The translations under genes were made by a program, and so were the position numbers. This document shows, one piece after another, positions 1 to 12,017 of a DNA stretch of 64,000 nt (position 1 is the first letter of the stretch; every line of letters starts with the position of its first letter). Origin of the DNA: CAWBRT01 sp963791145 (GTDB lineage Bacteria > Acidobacteriota > Terriglobia > Terriglobales > Acidobacteriaceae); NCBI GenBank assembly GCA_963791145.1, contig CAWBRT010000006.1:124001-188000 (forward strand), written 5' to 3'. The notes beneath the pieces were generated by a model. That model ran no database searches and had not been told where the DNA came from. It was given only the letters and a program-made list of their open reading frames with translations.

Positions 1-1951
<1,951 letters not shown>

Positions 1952-1959
<8 letters not shown>

Positions 1960-2969
1960 TCTCTCTACCAAGTACCTGGGACTGAAACTGAAGAGCCCGC
2001 TGGTGGCCTCCTCCTCGCCGCTGTGCAAGGAGCTGGGAACGCTGCGGCAACTGGAAGACGCCGGCGCCGCCGCCAGTCGTGCTCGAGTCGCTGTTCGAAG
2101 AGCAGATCATCATCGACAGCAACGAACTCGACCGCCATCTCTGGGAGTCGGCCGATGTTTCCGCCGAAGCGCAGGGCTACTATCCTGACTTCGGCAACTA
2201 CAACCGAGGAGCTGAACTCTACCTGGAGCACGTTCGCCAGGCCAAGAAGGCGTTGAAGATTCCCGTCATCGCCAGCCTGAACGGCGTCTCCAAAGGCGGC
2301 TGGATCAAGTACGCGAAAGAGATGCAACAGGCCGGCGCGGACGCGCTGGAGCTGAACATCTACTTCGTTCCTACCGACATCAGCCTGAGCGCCAACGATA
2401 TCGAGAGCATGTATGTCGACCTCGTTGAAGCCGTGACGTCCAGCGTGAAGATTCCGGTGGCGGTCAAGATCGCTCCCTACTTCAGCTCGGTCGGCAACAT
2501 GGCGCTCAAGCTGGAGAAGGCCGGAGCGAAGGGGTTGGTGATCTTCAACCGCTTCTACCAGCCCGACTTCGATCTGGAAGCGCTCGAGGTGGTTCCGAAC
2601 CTGGTGCTGAGCCGCTCCAGTGAGTTGACCATCCGGCTGCACTGGACCGCGATCCTGTTCGACCGGATCAAGGCCGACATGGCAATCACCGGCGGCGTCC
2701 ACACGGCCGAAGACGTTCTCAAGTCGATGGCCGCCGGCGCCAGGGTCGCCATGATGACCTCGGTGCTGCTGGAAAAGGGCCCCGGCTACCTCAAGACTCT
2801 CGAGGCCGCCGTCCGCGAATGGCTGGAGACGCACGAGTACCAGTCCATCGAGCAGATGCAGGGCAGCTTGAGCCAGAAGAACGTCGCCCATCCGGCGGCC
2901 TTCGAGCGCGCCAACTACGTCAAGGTGCTGAGCAGCTACTCCATGGGCTTGCCGGCATCGGTGAAGTAG
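1952..2969 (+). CDS. Dihydroorotate dehydrogenase-like (PreA/PyrD family) protein, one frame break
   Basis: This is an FMN-binding TIM-barrel protein of the dihydroorotate dehydrogenase family, ~338 residues, close to the usual size of the stand-alone group often found beside nifJ. It opens with MINLSTKYLGLKLKSPLVAS and contains the family's AGADALELNIY segment and a C-terminal phosphate-binding ITGGVHTAEDVLKSMAAGA region. The frame shifts once near 2065-2075, after the DAGAAA segment. The ATG overlaps the nifJ stop by 8 bases, so the two genes are probably co-translated. Its position with PFOR suggests a reductase drawing on ferredoxin or flavin electrons rather than the pyrimidine-pathway PyrD, but the substrate cannot be read from sequence. 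Confidence 0.85.
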
Positions 2970-3094
2970 TAGCCGCTGTCACCGAACGTGATAATTGAAT
3001 GGTTCCCCAGATGACCACGGCGCCGCGTAGTATCGGCGCTGACCTGGGGATTGTCGCCCCCACCTCAGCCCGAGACGTTCGTTGTTCGTAAACC

Positions 3095-3127
3095 ACAGCC
3101 CGGAGGATATCCTCCGGGCTGTCGCTT
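3095..3127 (+). terminator. Perfect palindromic terminator-like hairpin
   Basis: A 28-base perfect palindrome (ACAGCCCGGAGGAT and its complement, 3095-3122) is followed by a short T-rich tail. It lies 125 bases after the nifJ/DHOD-like operon and is the likely transcription end. The rest of the 428-base gap before the next gene holds only repeat fragments. Confidence 0.6.
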
Positions 3128-3272
3128 TTCGTAGTGTAGCGCGGGTGCCCCACCTTCGCGAGCGCAGCGAGCTAAGGTGGGAAACAGGATACCGTGAAGT
3201 GAACCCCTGGAGTGACGGTGCCTCATGCGCTTTTGGCAAACGCGGGGTCGTTCGCGGTCCAACAACGACCAG

Positions 3273-3356
3273 AGTCGCGCAGCGGCGGTGTTCGTTAGCC
3301 CCACGCTTCAGCGTGGGGAAGAAAGGAGTAAATCCTGAGTCCCGTAGGGACGATGC
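3273..3356 (-). repeat. Palindromic repeat family B, copy 1 (reverse orientation)
   Basis: This copy contains the stem CCCCACGCTTCAGCGTGGGG (3301 region) and the flanking GTCCCGTAGGGAC stem. The same composite recurs at 36475-36617, 42454-42541, 56205-56293 and 62417-62479, always outside or at the edge of genes. This copy sits just upstream of the S46 peptidase gene. Confidence 0.7.
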
Positions 3357-3397
3357 CGCCGTCCTCTTGTATCCTGATTCGGGAGAGGTTCACTTGC

Positions 3398-5513
3398 ATG
3401 AAAAGTAAGCTCGCGGTCGCCTTCCTGCTTCTCGCCCTCTGCGTGCCCGCTTGGGCGGATGAGGGAATGTGGCTGTTCGAGGACGCGCCCATTCAGCGCA
3501 TCCAGGCGAGCTATGGTTTTGCCCCCTCGCAGGCCTGGCTCGATCATCTCCGCCTGGGCTCGGTGCGCTTCGACAATGGCGGTTCCGGTTCCTTTGTCTC
3601 GGCGGATGGGTTGGTCTTCACCAATCATCACGTCGGGCGCGAATGCCTGCAGGACCTTTCCAGTCAGGAGACGGACTACATTCGCCACGGCTTCTACGCC
3701 ACGACGCCGGCGGAGGAGCGCAAGTGTCCCAACTTCGAGCTCAATGTTCTCGAGCACGTTGAAGACGTAACCGCGCAGGTACAGGGAGCGGCCAAGCCGG
3801 GCATGTCAGCCGCCGCAGCCGGACGCGTCGAACGCGAAAAGATGTCGGAGCTGGAGGCCGCATGTGCCGTCCGGCCCTCGCCGGATTCGGCGCCACGAGC
3901 GAAGGGTAGAAAATTCCATCCGTTGCGAGGTGGTCACGCTTTATGCCGGAGGCTTGTACCACCTCTATCGCTACAGAAAGTACACGGACGTGCGCCTGGT
4001 GTTCGCTCCGGAGGAGCGCATCGCCTACTTTGGCGGCGACCCGGATAATTTCGAGTATCCGCGCTTCGACCTCGATATCGCGTTCTTTCGCATTTACCTC
4101 GACGGTAAGCCGGCGCGGCTCAAGGACTACCTTCGGTTTTCGCATCAGGGAATCCGCGAGGGTGAGCTGGTCTTTGTCGCTGGAAACCCCGGCCGGACCG
4201 AGCGCCTGCTGACCATGGCGCAACTGACTTTCCTGAGAGACGTGCAGACGCCTTTCAGCCTTGACGTGATGAGCCGCCGATACCAGGACGTGCGTGCCTT
4301 CGCCGCGCTCTCGCCGGAGAACGCCCGCATCGCCTCGGACGAGGTGCTGGGCCTGGAGAATGCGCTCAAGGCTTACAAAGGCCGTTATGCCGGACTCATG
4401 GACGCGGAACTGATGGGCAAAAAGGCAGCCGGCGAAGCCGCCTTGCGCGCCGCCGTCGAGCGCACGCCGGCGATGAAAGCCGCTTACGGCGACGCCTGGG
4501 AGAAGATCGCGCAGGCAGTCGAACGGGAACGGCAGCTTTACGTCTCCCACTACTTCATCGAGAGTCTGGGCGGCTTTGCCGGCGCCGAGCCGCACCTCGC
4601 CCGCCTGCTGCTGCGCCTGGTGGCTGAGAAGCAGAAAGCGAACGAACAGCGTCTGCGCGAGTACAGCGACTCGCGCGTGGCATCACTCGAGCAGCAACTG
4701 CTCTCGACCGCCCCTGTCTACAAATCGCTGGACACGGTCCTGCTGACTTCTTCGCTGGCGCTGATGCGCGACCAGCTCGGCCCGGAGAATCCCGCGGTCA
4801 AGCTGGCGCTGAAGGGACGGACGCCGCAAGCCGCAGCCAAGGCCCTTCTTGAGCAGACAGGGATGAATGACCCGGACTTCCGGAGGCAACTTTACGAAGG
4901 CGGGCCGCGCGCCGTCGAGACGAGCAGCGATCCGCTGCTGGTGCTGCTGCGCGAGCTTGACCCCGAGGCGCGAGAGCTGCGCAAGCAATGGGAGGACCAG
5001 GTTGAATCCGTGCTGACGGAAAACGGCACGCTGATCGCCAAGGCCCGCTTTGCCGTGCAGGGCACGCATCTTTATCCCGATGCCACCTTCACCTTGCGCC
5101 TGAGCTACGGAGCAGCCAAGGGATTCGAACAGCAGGGGCAGATGATTCCTTACACCACTACGCTCGGCGGGCTCTTCGATCGCGCCGCCCAGCACGGAAA
5201 CAAGAACCCTTACGAGCTGCCGAAATCGTGGCTTTCAGCCAAGCCGAAGCTGAACCTGAAGACGCCGTTCAATTTCGTTTCCGCGGTGGATATCGTCGGC
5301 GGCAACTCCGGTTCTCCGGTGGTCGACCGCAAGGGCGAGGTCGTCGGCATCGTCTTCGACGGCAACCTGCAATCGCTTCCCTGGGACTTCCAGTATGACG
5401 ACCGCCAGGGCCGCGCCGTACAAGTCGATTCGCGGGCCATTCTGGAGGCGCTGCGCGTCGTCTACCACGCCAACCGCCTGGCAAACGAGCTGATGCAGGG
5501 CAGGAAAAAGTAA
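3398..5513 (+). CDS. S46 family dipeptidyl-peptidase (DPP7/DPP11-like), exported, one frame break
   Basis: This is a periplasmic serine dipeptidyl-peptidase, ~705 residues, the usual S46 size. The N-terminus MKSKLAVAFLLLALCVPAWA is a signal peptide. The mature part starts DEGMWLFEDAP, typical of the family. The catalytic His is in TNHH (~3622) and the catalytic Ser in GGNSGSPV (~5295); the FGGDPDNFEYPRFDLD block (~4030) carries the Asp region. The ATG at 3398 was chosen because it begins the signal peptide and has a GAGAGG ribosome site about ten bases upstream. The frame breaks once between about 3860 and 3905. The family releases dipeptides from oligopeptides for amino-acid nutrition. Confidence 0.9.
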
Positions 5514-5554
5514 CGTTTCAAGGTTCTTACTTACGACTATCCAAAAAACCCGAC

Positions 5555-5585
5555 GAAACTTTGAAACTTTGAAACTTTGAAACCT
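5555..5585 (+). repeat. Octamer tract GAAACTTT, ~4 units
   Basis: GAAACTTT is repeated head to tail in the gap after the S46 gene, and GTTTCAAGGTTC lies opposed at 5515-5526. The same 8-bp motif occurs at 14626-14718, 22735-22801 and 59786-59821, each time at gene ends. Confidence 0.65.
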
Positions 5586-5624
5586 GCTCCGCTGCGGTAT
5601 GCTGGCCGCAGGAACCCTGAGCCG

Positions 5625-8003
5625 ATGCTTTCTTTCCCCAACGGCGTCTACCGCTATGCAGCCCTGGTGCTGGCTGTCATCGCCGTCGGTTATGCCTTTC
5701 TGGCGGGCCTGCACACGGTCTCCGACTTCGATAGCGGCTGGCAGTTGGCCACTGGACGCTATGTCGTCCAGCATCACGCCATCCCCAGCACGGACGTCTT
5801 CTCCTACACCGCGGCCGGCAAGGAATGGATCTATCCTCCCTTTGCCGGGGTGTTGCTCTACGGAATTTATTCGTTGGCCGGCTATGCCGGTTTGAGCTGG
5901 CTCTGCGCCTTGGTTTGCGCCGGCATCGTTGCCCTGATCCTGTCGCCGAGGACGCCGCTGCGGGCGTTGCTCGCCATCCTGGCTGTGCCTTTAATCGCCG
6001 ATCGCGTCTCGCCGCGCGCCGAGCTGTTCACCACGCTGATCTTTGCCGCCTTTCTTCGCGAGCTGTGGAACTTCCGCTCCGGCGAGTCGTCGCGGCTCTG
6101 GACGCTGCCTCTGCTGATGCTGCTGTGGGTGAATCTCCACCCCGGTTTCGTGGTTGGATTCGCGCTGATTGCGGCTTACCTCGTGATCGATGGCCTGGAG
6201 CTCGGGCTCTCACCCAGTCCGCGAGCGAAGGCCCCGGCAGAGGCGATTATTGCTTTTGTCGGCTCGATTGCTGCCCGCCAAAGATTGCGGCACGCTTGGC
6301 CCTGGCTGGCGCTTACGGCCGCCGTGACCGTGATCAATCCCTGGGGAACCAGACTCTACCCGGTGGTGGCCTGGCAGATCGGCGCTAACAAAGATCTTTA
6401 TAGCGCCGTGATCGGCGAGTGGTCGGCGACGCCGGTCACCTGGCGAAATATGATGCAGGCCTTCAGCCTGCACCATCCATACGGAAACTACTGGTGGCTG
6501 ATGTTGGCTGCGCTCGCGGCCATCGCGGCTTGTTTCTTGGCCCCGGCAGATGCGAAGGGAGCGCCCGCCGCGTGGCGGCGCAACATTGGCACGGCCTTGC
6601 TGCTGGCCGCCTTTGCCTACGCTTCCTTGCGGCATCTGAGGCTCCAGGGGATGTTCGCGATCGTGATGGTGATCGTCGCGGGCGCCGTTCTCGACGGATT
6701 GCTGGCATCGCCGGACGATGAGCAGCAGCCAGGCAATGGGGCGTTCCCGTCGGCGTTCCTGCCAACGGTACTCGCATTTCTGGCCACCGTGGCGCTGGCC
6801 GCCGTTTCGGTCACCCTGTTCCGCATCGCCGATCTGACCTCGAACCGCTTTTACGTGACCGGCAGCTCGACGTCTCTGTTTGGCGCGAGCGAGAGCTGGT
6901 GGTTCCCGGAGCGCGCCGCTGCCTTCATCGAACGCGAGCGTCTTCCCGGCAATCTCTTTCACGAATACGGCCTGGGCGGTTTCGTGATTTTCCGGCTGGG
7001 GCCGCGCTATCCGGATTATGTCGATGGAAGAGCGGTCCCATTCGGCGCCGGCTTGTTTACCAGGCAGCAGACGCTGGCGGCGGAGCCGCCCGACTCGCAG
7101 GCCTGGCAATCGGAGGCCAGCGAAAGAAACATCAATCTGCTGCTGTTCTCGCTCGCCCGCTTCGGCGGTCTGGGAAGCGTCGACCTTGCTGCCTACTGCC
7201 GCAGCAAGACTTGGCAGCCGGTCTACCTGGATGAGGTATCGGCGGTGTTCTTGCGCGACCGGCCGGAGAATCGTCCCCTGATCGACCGCTTGCGCGTCAA
7301 CTGTTTCACGCAAACCTTTTCGCCGCCGGCTTCGCGAGCGTCCGCCGACCGTTTCAACTTTTATTCCAATGCGGGTGCGGTGCTCTCTGTGCTCGGACGC
7401 AATCAGGAGGCGCTCGAGCAACTGGGCCGGGCGCAGGCGATCTTTCCTTTCGATCCGAACGTGTACCTCATGCGGGCGCAAGTGCTGGCCGCGCAGGGAG
7501 ACCCGACGGGAGCGGAGCGAAACTATCGCGCGGCCCTGGCCAGGAAAGAAACCGATGTCTCCTGGTACGCGCTCGGACGCCTGCTGGCCGCTGAGCATCG
7601 CTATCCGGAGGCAGCGGTTGCCATCGAGAATTCCGCCAAGCTCTCCCCGCGCCCCTTCAACAACTACAAGGCTCTCGCGCAAGTGGAGCTGCTCTTAGGC
7701 AAGCCCGGGCGGGCCTTGAGCGACTTTACGCGAGCCGAGCAAGCCAGCCCGTTCCGTGGCGAGTGGGAGTCGCTGGGCAATGAGTTCCACGCGCAGATCG
7801 CGCAAGGCCGCGCCGAAGCCTGGCGTCAGTTGGGACGCCTGGAGTTGGCGGAGCAATTTCAGCAGAGCGCCGTCCAGCGCACTCCTCAGGACGCCGGCCG
7901 CTGGCTGAAGCTGGCGGAGATCTACCAGGCCGCTGGCCAGCCGTTGCTCGCACAGCAGGCGCGGCAACAAGCCGAGGCCCTGACCCCGGCAGCGCAAAGA
8001 TAA
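5625..8003 (+). CDS. Polytopic membrane protein with C-terminal TPR domain
   Basis: The protein has ~792 residues. The N-terminal ~520 residues contain many hydrophobic segments. The first is followed by a TVSDFDSGWQLATGRYVVQH loop, which resembles the first periplasmic loop of GT-C-fold glycosyltransferases; that resemblance is weak and no glycosyltransferase function is claimed. From about residue 575 on the protein is soluble and built of tetratricopeptide repeats (for example GRNQEALEQLGRAQAIFPFD). It is probably a cell-envelope protein with the TPR part serving for protein contacts. The start at MLSFPNG is preferred over a longer reading that begins inside the octamer repeat. The gene stands alone on this strand between the peptidase and dinB. 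Confidence 0.75.
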   Translation: MLSFPNGVYRYAALVLAVIAVGYAFLAGLHTVSDFDSGWQLATGRYVVQHHAIPSTDVFSYTAAGKEWIYPPFAGVLLYGIYSLAGYAGLSWLCALVCAGIVALILSPRTPLRALLAILAVPLIADRVSPRAELFTTLIFAAFLRELWNFRSGESSRLWTLPLLMLLWVNLHPGFVVGFALIAAYLVIDGLELGLSPSPRAKAPAEAIIAFVGSIAARQRLRHAWPWLALTAAVTVINPWGTRLYPVVAWQIGANKDLYSAVIGEWSATPVTWRNMMQAFSLHHPYGNYWWLMLAALAAIAACFLAPADAKGAPAAWRRNIGTALLLAAFAYASLRHLRLQGMFAIVMVIVAGAVLDGLLASPDDEQQPGNGAFPSAFLPTVLAFLATVALAAVSVTLFRIADLTSNRFYVTGSSTSLFGASESWWFPERAAAFIERERLPGNLFHEYGLGGFVIFRLGPRYPDYVDGRAVPFGAGLFTRQQTLAAEPPDSQAWQSEASERNINLLLFSLARFGGLGSVDLAAYCRSKTWQPVYLDEVSAVFLRDRPENRPLIDRLRVNCFTQTFSPPASRASADRFNFYSNAGAVLSVLGRNQEALEQLGRAQAIFPFDPNVYLMRAQVLAAQGDPTGAERNYRAALARKETDVSWYALGRLLAAEHRYPEAAVAIENSAKLSPRPFNNYKALAQVELLLGKPGRALSDFTRAEQASPFRGEWESLGNEFHAQIAQGRAEAWRQLGRLELAEQFQQSAVQRTPQDAGRWLKLAEIYQAAGQPLLAQQARQQAEALTPAAQR

Positions 8004-8240
8004 ACAGGATTCCCCGGCCCGGGAACTTATATCATCAGCAGATGCGGGTGAGAATTTTTAAAGGGTGCCCACGGTTCCATCGCGACGATGAGAACGATGT
8101 TAAGCCGTGCGGCGAGTACGTGCTTATAAAGCCAGCCCGCTAGCGGGCAGATTAACGCAGCTCGGCGTAAGCCCTCGGCGCAAGGGATATAAAGTGAGCC
8201 CTGGGGGAAGAGTCCGGCTGATGTCCAGCCCGACAATTCC

Positions 8241-9518
8241 TTGTGCAAGCCCTGGATAGATATCTTGACTCTCGATCCCCACCCCCGGCGCACCATCTTC
8301 CATCTCGACATGGATGCCTTCTTCGTCTCCGTCGAGGAGCTCTACGATCCGTCGCTGAAGGGCAAGCCGGTGGTGGTTGGCGGACGCGCCGACGAACGCG
8401 GCGTAGTGGCCGCGGCTTCTTACGCGGCGCGAAAGTTCGGAGTGCATTCGGCCTTGCCGCTGCGCACCGCCGCCAAGCTGTGTCCGCAGGCGATTTTCCT
8501 GGAAGGCCATCCCGAGCGGTATCACCAGGAGTCGGTCAGGGTGCTCGAAGTGCTCCAGCAGTTCTCGCCGCTGGTGGAGATGGTTTCCATCGACGAAGCC
8601 TATCTCGACATGACCGGAACCGAGCGGCTGCACGGTCCGCCGCTGCGGGCGGCGCATCATCTGCACGAACGCGTGAAGATTACGACGCGGCTGAACTGCT
8701 CGATCGGCATCGGCACCTCCCGTGTGGTCGCCAAGATTTGTTCCGACCAGGCCAAGCCCAACGGCGTGCTCTGGATTCCGCCGGGCTGCGAGCGCAGTTT
8801 TCTCGCTCCTCTGCCGGTACGCAAAATTCCGGGCGTCGGCAAGGTGACCGAGCAGGAGCTGTTGAAGTTCGGCATCCAGACGGCCGGCGACCTTATGAAC
8901 TTCGGCGGCGAGCGCCTGCGGCAGCATCTGGGCGAATGGGCAGTGTCGCTGGTGGAAAAGGCCGGCGGAGCCGACGCCGGAGGCTGGTTCGACGAGGAGA
9001 TCGGCGCCGGCTCCGGACCCAAGTCGGTCAGCCACGAGCACACGTTTTCGGTCGACGTCGCCGACGCCGCCGTACTCGATACCACGCTAGCCAAGCTGGT
9101 GGAGAAGGTCTGCCGCCGCCTTCGCCACTACGGACTGCATGCCCGCCGCGTGCAACTCAAGCTGCGCTACGCCGACTTCTCGACCTACACCCGCGCCCGC
9201 ACCCTGGAGCATCCCACCCAGCTCGAGGCCGAGGTGCTGCCCATCGTTCGCGAACTGCTGGCGAACAATCGCCGTCCGGGATCGTTCATTCGCCTGCTCG
9301 GAGTTCAGGCGGCCATGTTCGCCGAGCCGGACGCGCAACTGGAGCTGCTGGAGCGCGCCCGCGGAGAACGCTGGCGTCAGGCCATGAGCGCGGCAGACAA
9401 GCTCAGAGACAAGTTCGGAGAGCACACCGTGACCCTGGGCGCCGGCATGAGGGCCGAGATGCGCGAACGTACCCACGAAAATCCCGCGGAGATGCCGGGA
9501 AAAGGGAAAAAGGAATAA
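8241..9518 (+). CDS. dinB: DNA polymerase IV (Y-family translesion polymerase)
   Basis: This is an error-prone DNA polymerase that bypasses lesions in the cytoplasm. The palm carboxylates are clear: FHLDMDAFF (Asp23, Asp25) and SIDEAYLD (Asp118, Glu119). The thumb HhH segment KIPGVGKVTEQEL and the little-finger domain follow, and the ~425-residue length is slightly above the usual 350-400. No ATG is available before the first motif; TTG at 8241 or TTG at 8265 are the possible starts, and the choice is uncertain. The 237-base gap upstream contains a GCCCGCTAGCGGGC palindrome but no recognisable LexA box. Confidence 0.92.
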   Translation: MCKPWIDILTLDPHPRRTIFHLDMDAFFVSVEELYDPSLKGKPVVVGGRADERGVVAAASYAARKFGVHSALPLRTAAKLCPQAIFLEGHPERYHQESVRVLEVLQQFSPLVEMVSIDEAYLDMTGTERLHGPPLRAAHHLHERVKITTRLNCSIGIGTSRVVAKICSDQAKPNGVLWIPPGCERSFLAPLPVRKIPGVGKVTEQELLKFGIQTAGDLMNFGGERLRQHLGEWAVSLVEKAGGADAGGWFDEEIGAGSGPKSVSHEHTFSVDVADAAVLDTTLAKLVEKVCRRLRHYGLHARRVQLKLRYADFSTYTRARTLEHPTQLEAEVLPIVRELLANNRRPGSFIRLLGVQAAMFAEPDAQLELLERARGERWRQAMSAADKLRDKFGEHTVTLGAGMRAEMRERTHENPAEMPGKGKKE

Positions 9519-9672
9519 CCCCAGGCTACAGCAAGTGCTTCTTTTCGCGGGCTGGGAGGATTGGCGGGCCAGCAGGCGAGCCATGCGGAGACAACAGTTT
9601 CCTTGCGCCGCCGTCAGTCGCAGTAAAGAGCGGGCCATTGCAGCCCGCCCTGAACGTTGTGTATTTCGCGAC

Positions 9673-10113
9673 TTACTGCTTTGGCTTCTCGGTGGTTGCC
9701 GGAGCCGGTTTGGTTGCCGGAGCGGGCTTTGCCATGCTGCTGGCCTTGGGCTTGGGCTTTGGCTTGGGGGCGGCAAATATCCTGCCCTTGATCTTGTCGT
9801 ACTGGTCCTGGGTCAATATCTTCTTGCTTACCAGTTCGTCGGTCGTCTTGTAGGGGCGCCCAGCGACAATCTTCTCGGCGGTGGCGGCGTCCATTCCGGG
9901 CAGCTTCGCCAGAGTGCTCTTGTAAGCAGTATTGATATTGTATTTTCTGGGCTTGGCAGCGGGTTTAGCTGCGGGCTTAGCTGCGGGGGCCATGGTGGCG
10001 GGCGTGGCTTTCTCGGCTGCCGGGCGCCGCGGCTTCGCCGCCGGGGCGGTCTGGGCGAATCCCAGGCCGCACAAAGCGACGACCAGCAATGCGCACACAA
10101 AATACTTTCTCAT
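9673..10113 (-). CDS. Exported helix-hairpin-helix (ComEA-like) protein
   Basis: The protein has 146 residues, beginning with a signal peptide (MRKYFVCALLVVALCGLGFA). A low-complexity Ala/Pro/Lys linker follows, then a ComEA-type HhH domain of about 60 residues (YNINTAYKSTLAKLPGMDAA ... ILTQDQYDKIKGRIF), and a second Pro/Lys/Ala tail. Such domains bind DNA non-specifically; ComEA itself takes part in DNA uptake. Whether this protein does so is inference, and many similar exported HhH proteins have no known role. The start is supported by an AAGGAGAG ribosome site. The reading frame stays open upstream into the DedA-like gene, but the signal peptide marks the true N-terminus. Confidence 0.75.
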   Translation of the reverse strand: MRKYFVCALLVVALCGLGFAQTAPAAKPRRPAAEKATPATMAPAAKPAAKPAAKPRKYNINTAYKSTLAKLPGMDAATAEKIVAGRPYKTTDELVSKKILTQDQYDKIKGRIFAAPKPKPKPKASSMAKPAPATKPAPATTEKPKQ

Positions 10114-10220
10114 TTTTTTCTCTCCTTGTTTCCCTGGTAGGTAGATTCGGGGTCCCAGCAAAGCTTTGCGTTTACTGGTATTAAAGTTCTGCCGCTCGAT
10201 CATCGGCTGGAGGGGAAGTC

Positions 10221-10875
10221 TTATGCTGCTTTGTGTTCGGTAATGCTTCGCCGGACATGCGACCTTTGCTTTGCGACGTTGGCGCAGGTAATACACGAGC
10301 CCTACAACCCCGCCGACGACAGCCAGACCAATCAGACTCCAGAGTGCCAGCATATAGTATCTGCTGAAAAACTGGAAGATCGCTTGGCCCATAATGCGCG
10401 GCCGCCCAGGTAACTACAAAGTACCGGATGAGCCGTGCCGAGGTTATCGCGGCCAAAAAGTGGTGCTTGGGATATTCCAGGGCCCCGGCTACCAGAATAA
10501 TGGCCCCAGTCGGCACCGGAGGGGGCGCGAGCGCGCCGATAAAGATCGACCAGAACCCCATGCGCTCGAAGAAGGCATGCGCTTTTTGCGCCCTTTTGGG
10601 GCCAAGTTCTTTTTCCACGGCCTGCGCGGCCGCCTTTTTTCGCCACGCCATAAGTCGACATAGGCTCCCAGCACGGCGCCGGCGGTCGCCATCAGGGCGT
10701 AGTACCACCACCATTCCGGTTTTGACGGCGGCAAAGAAAATGGCCAGCGCGTCCATGCTGCCGGGAACCGGAATGACAGAGCTGTCCACCAGGACCCAGG
10801 CCAGAAGAAGACGAGCGGGCCAAAGCGGCTGGCGAAATCCAGGAGAGTGCGGCTAACCAGCCACAGCAACAGCAT
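10221..10875 (-). CDS. DedA/VTT-domain membrane protein, frame breaks
   Basis: This is an integral membrane protein of the DedA/SNARE-associated (VTT) type, ~215 residues. The reading moves through three frames (breaks near 10780 and 10400). It includes a PVPGSMDALAIFFAAVKTGM segment, a loop with ERMGFWSIFIGALAPPPVPT, and a last hydrophobic helix (LWSLIGLAVVGGVVGLVYYL) followed by a basic tail. The PPPVPT stretch corresponds to the conserved re-entrant proline region of the family. Members act as undecaprenyl-phosphate or phospholipid flippases or support membrane homeostasis. The C-terminal end is approximate; a TAA at 10221 becomes in frame only if one more base is added or lost. Confidence 0.62.
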
Positions 10876-11007
10876 ACGGAGTTAGAGGCAAAAAAGAGCT
10901 TCCGCGGCACGGCTTCGCCGTGGCACCTGGCGTTCCACACTCTGCCCGTTGAACGGGAGCTGGCGCACTGCCGTAGGGGCAGCCGCCCTCGGCCGCCCCG
11001 CTGGACT

Positions 11008-11844
11008 CTAGATAAACCTCAACGCCGGGGCCCGGGGCGCCGCGCCGCACTCGGCGGCGTAGTCGAAGAAGAGTTGCAGCCCATCCAGGCAGGGCTGGTC
11101 GAGTTCGTAGTAAATGTTGCGGGTCAGGTAGCTGCGAATCTCTTCCGGGGCGAGCCGCAGGCGGCGCGACCAGTCGCAGGCGATGCGCTCCAGGCTCTCC
11201 GGCCGCAGCCCGGCATCCCGCGATTGCTGGAAGATTTCCGCCAGCCGAAGCCCCGGCCGCATCTCCTCCAGCGCCTGGCGCCGTACGGCCCAGACGGCAA
11301 AGACAAACGGCTTGCCGGTGCGCTCGAACCAGACCTGCGCCAGGTCATAACGGTAAAGACCGCCGGCTTTATCCGGCCGCAAGCTCGGGTGCAGCGCCGG
11401 ATCGCCGATGATCAGGGCGGCGTCGCAGCGCGCCAGCATGGGAGCGAGCTCCGGCGGCATGGAGATCAGCTCGCGCCGGCCGCCGAAAAATTTGCGTCAG
11501 CAGCACCTGGGTCAGCGCCACCGAGGTGCGGGACGAGCTGTCGACGGCCACCGAGGCGATCTGCTCGATGGGGTCTTGCTGATCAGCAGAATGCTGCGCA
11601 CCTCGCCGCGCGCGGCAATGGTCACCCGCGGAATCACCACCAGGTCGGGAATCGAGGCATAGGTGATCACGGGAACGATTCCGATATCGGCCGATCCCTC
11701 CTTGAGCGCCTGCGCGCATTGCGAAGGCACGTGATAGTCGATCTCGAAGTTGGCTGTAAGCTCGGGCGCGGGATCGTGCTCGAAGTTCCACATCAGCGGA
11801 GCAGTGTTAAGAAATGAAATGGCGGAGATTCGAAGCGAGCGCAT
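11008..11844 (-). CDS. mqnA: Chorismate dehydratase MqnA (futalosine menaquinone pathway), frame breaks
   Basis: MqnA converts chorismate to 3-enolpyruvoyl-benzoate, the first step of the futalosine route to menaquinone. The N-terminus MRSLRISAISFLNTAPL matches the family opening, followed by VPSQCAQALKEGSADIGIVP, the periplasmic-binding-protein-like fold that holds the substrate. The C-terminal half includes CDAALIIGDPAL and YDLAQVWFERTGKPFVFAVW. The frame changes twice, near 11580 and 11490, with SSRTSVALTQVLL read in the middle frame. The gene is ~279 codons, the normal size. No other mqn gene is adjacent in the window. Confidence 0.88.
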
Positions 11845-12017
11845 GATACCTGGATATATATGGAGTTTCTGGCAGTTACTCTGGAATTGTACAACGGTGG
11901 AAGGAGGCGAGCGAGCAGGAAACAAAGATATACACTGGCAATGCGGTCAACCTCCACAGTGGCCGGCCACATTCCCCGCAATACGCGTAGAACACCACTC
12001 TTACCCTTCCGCTCAAC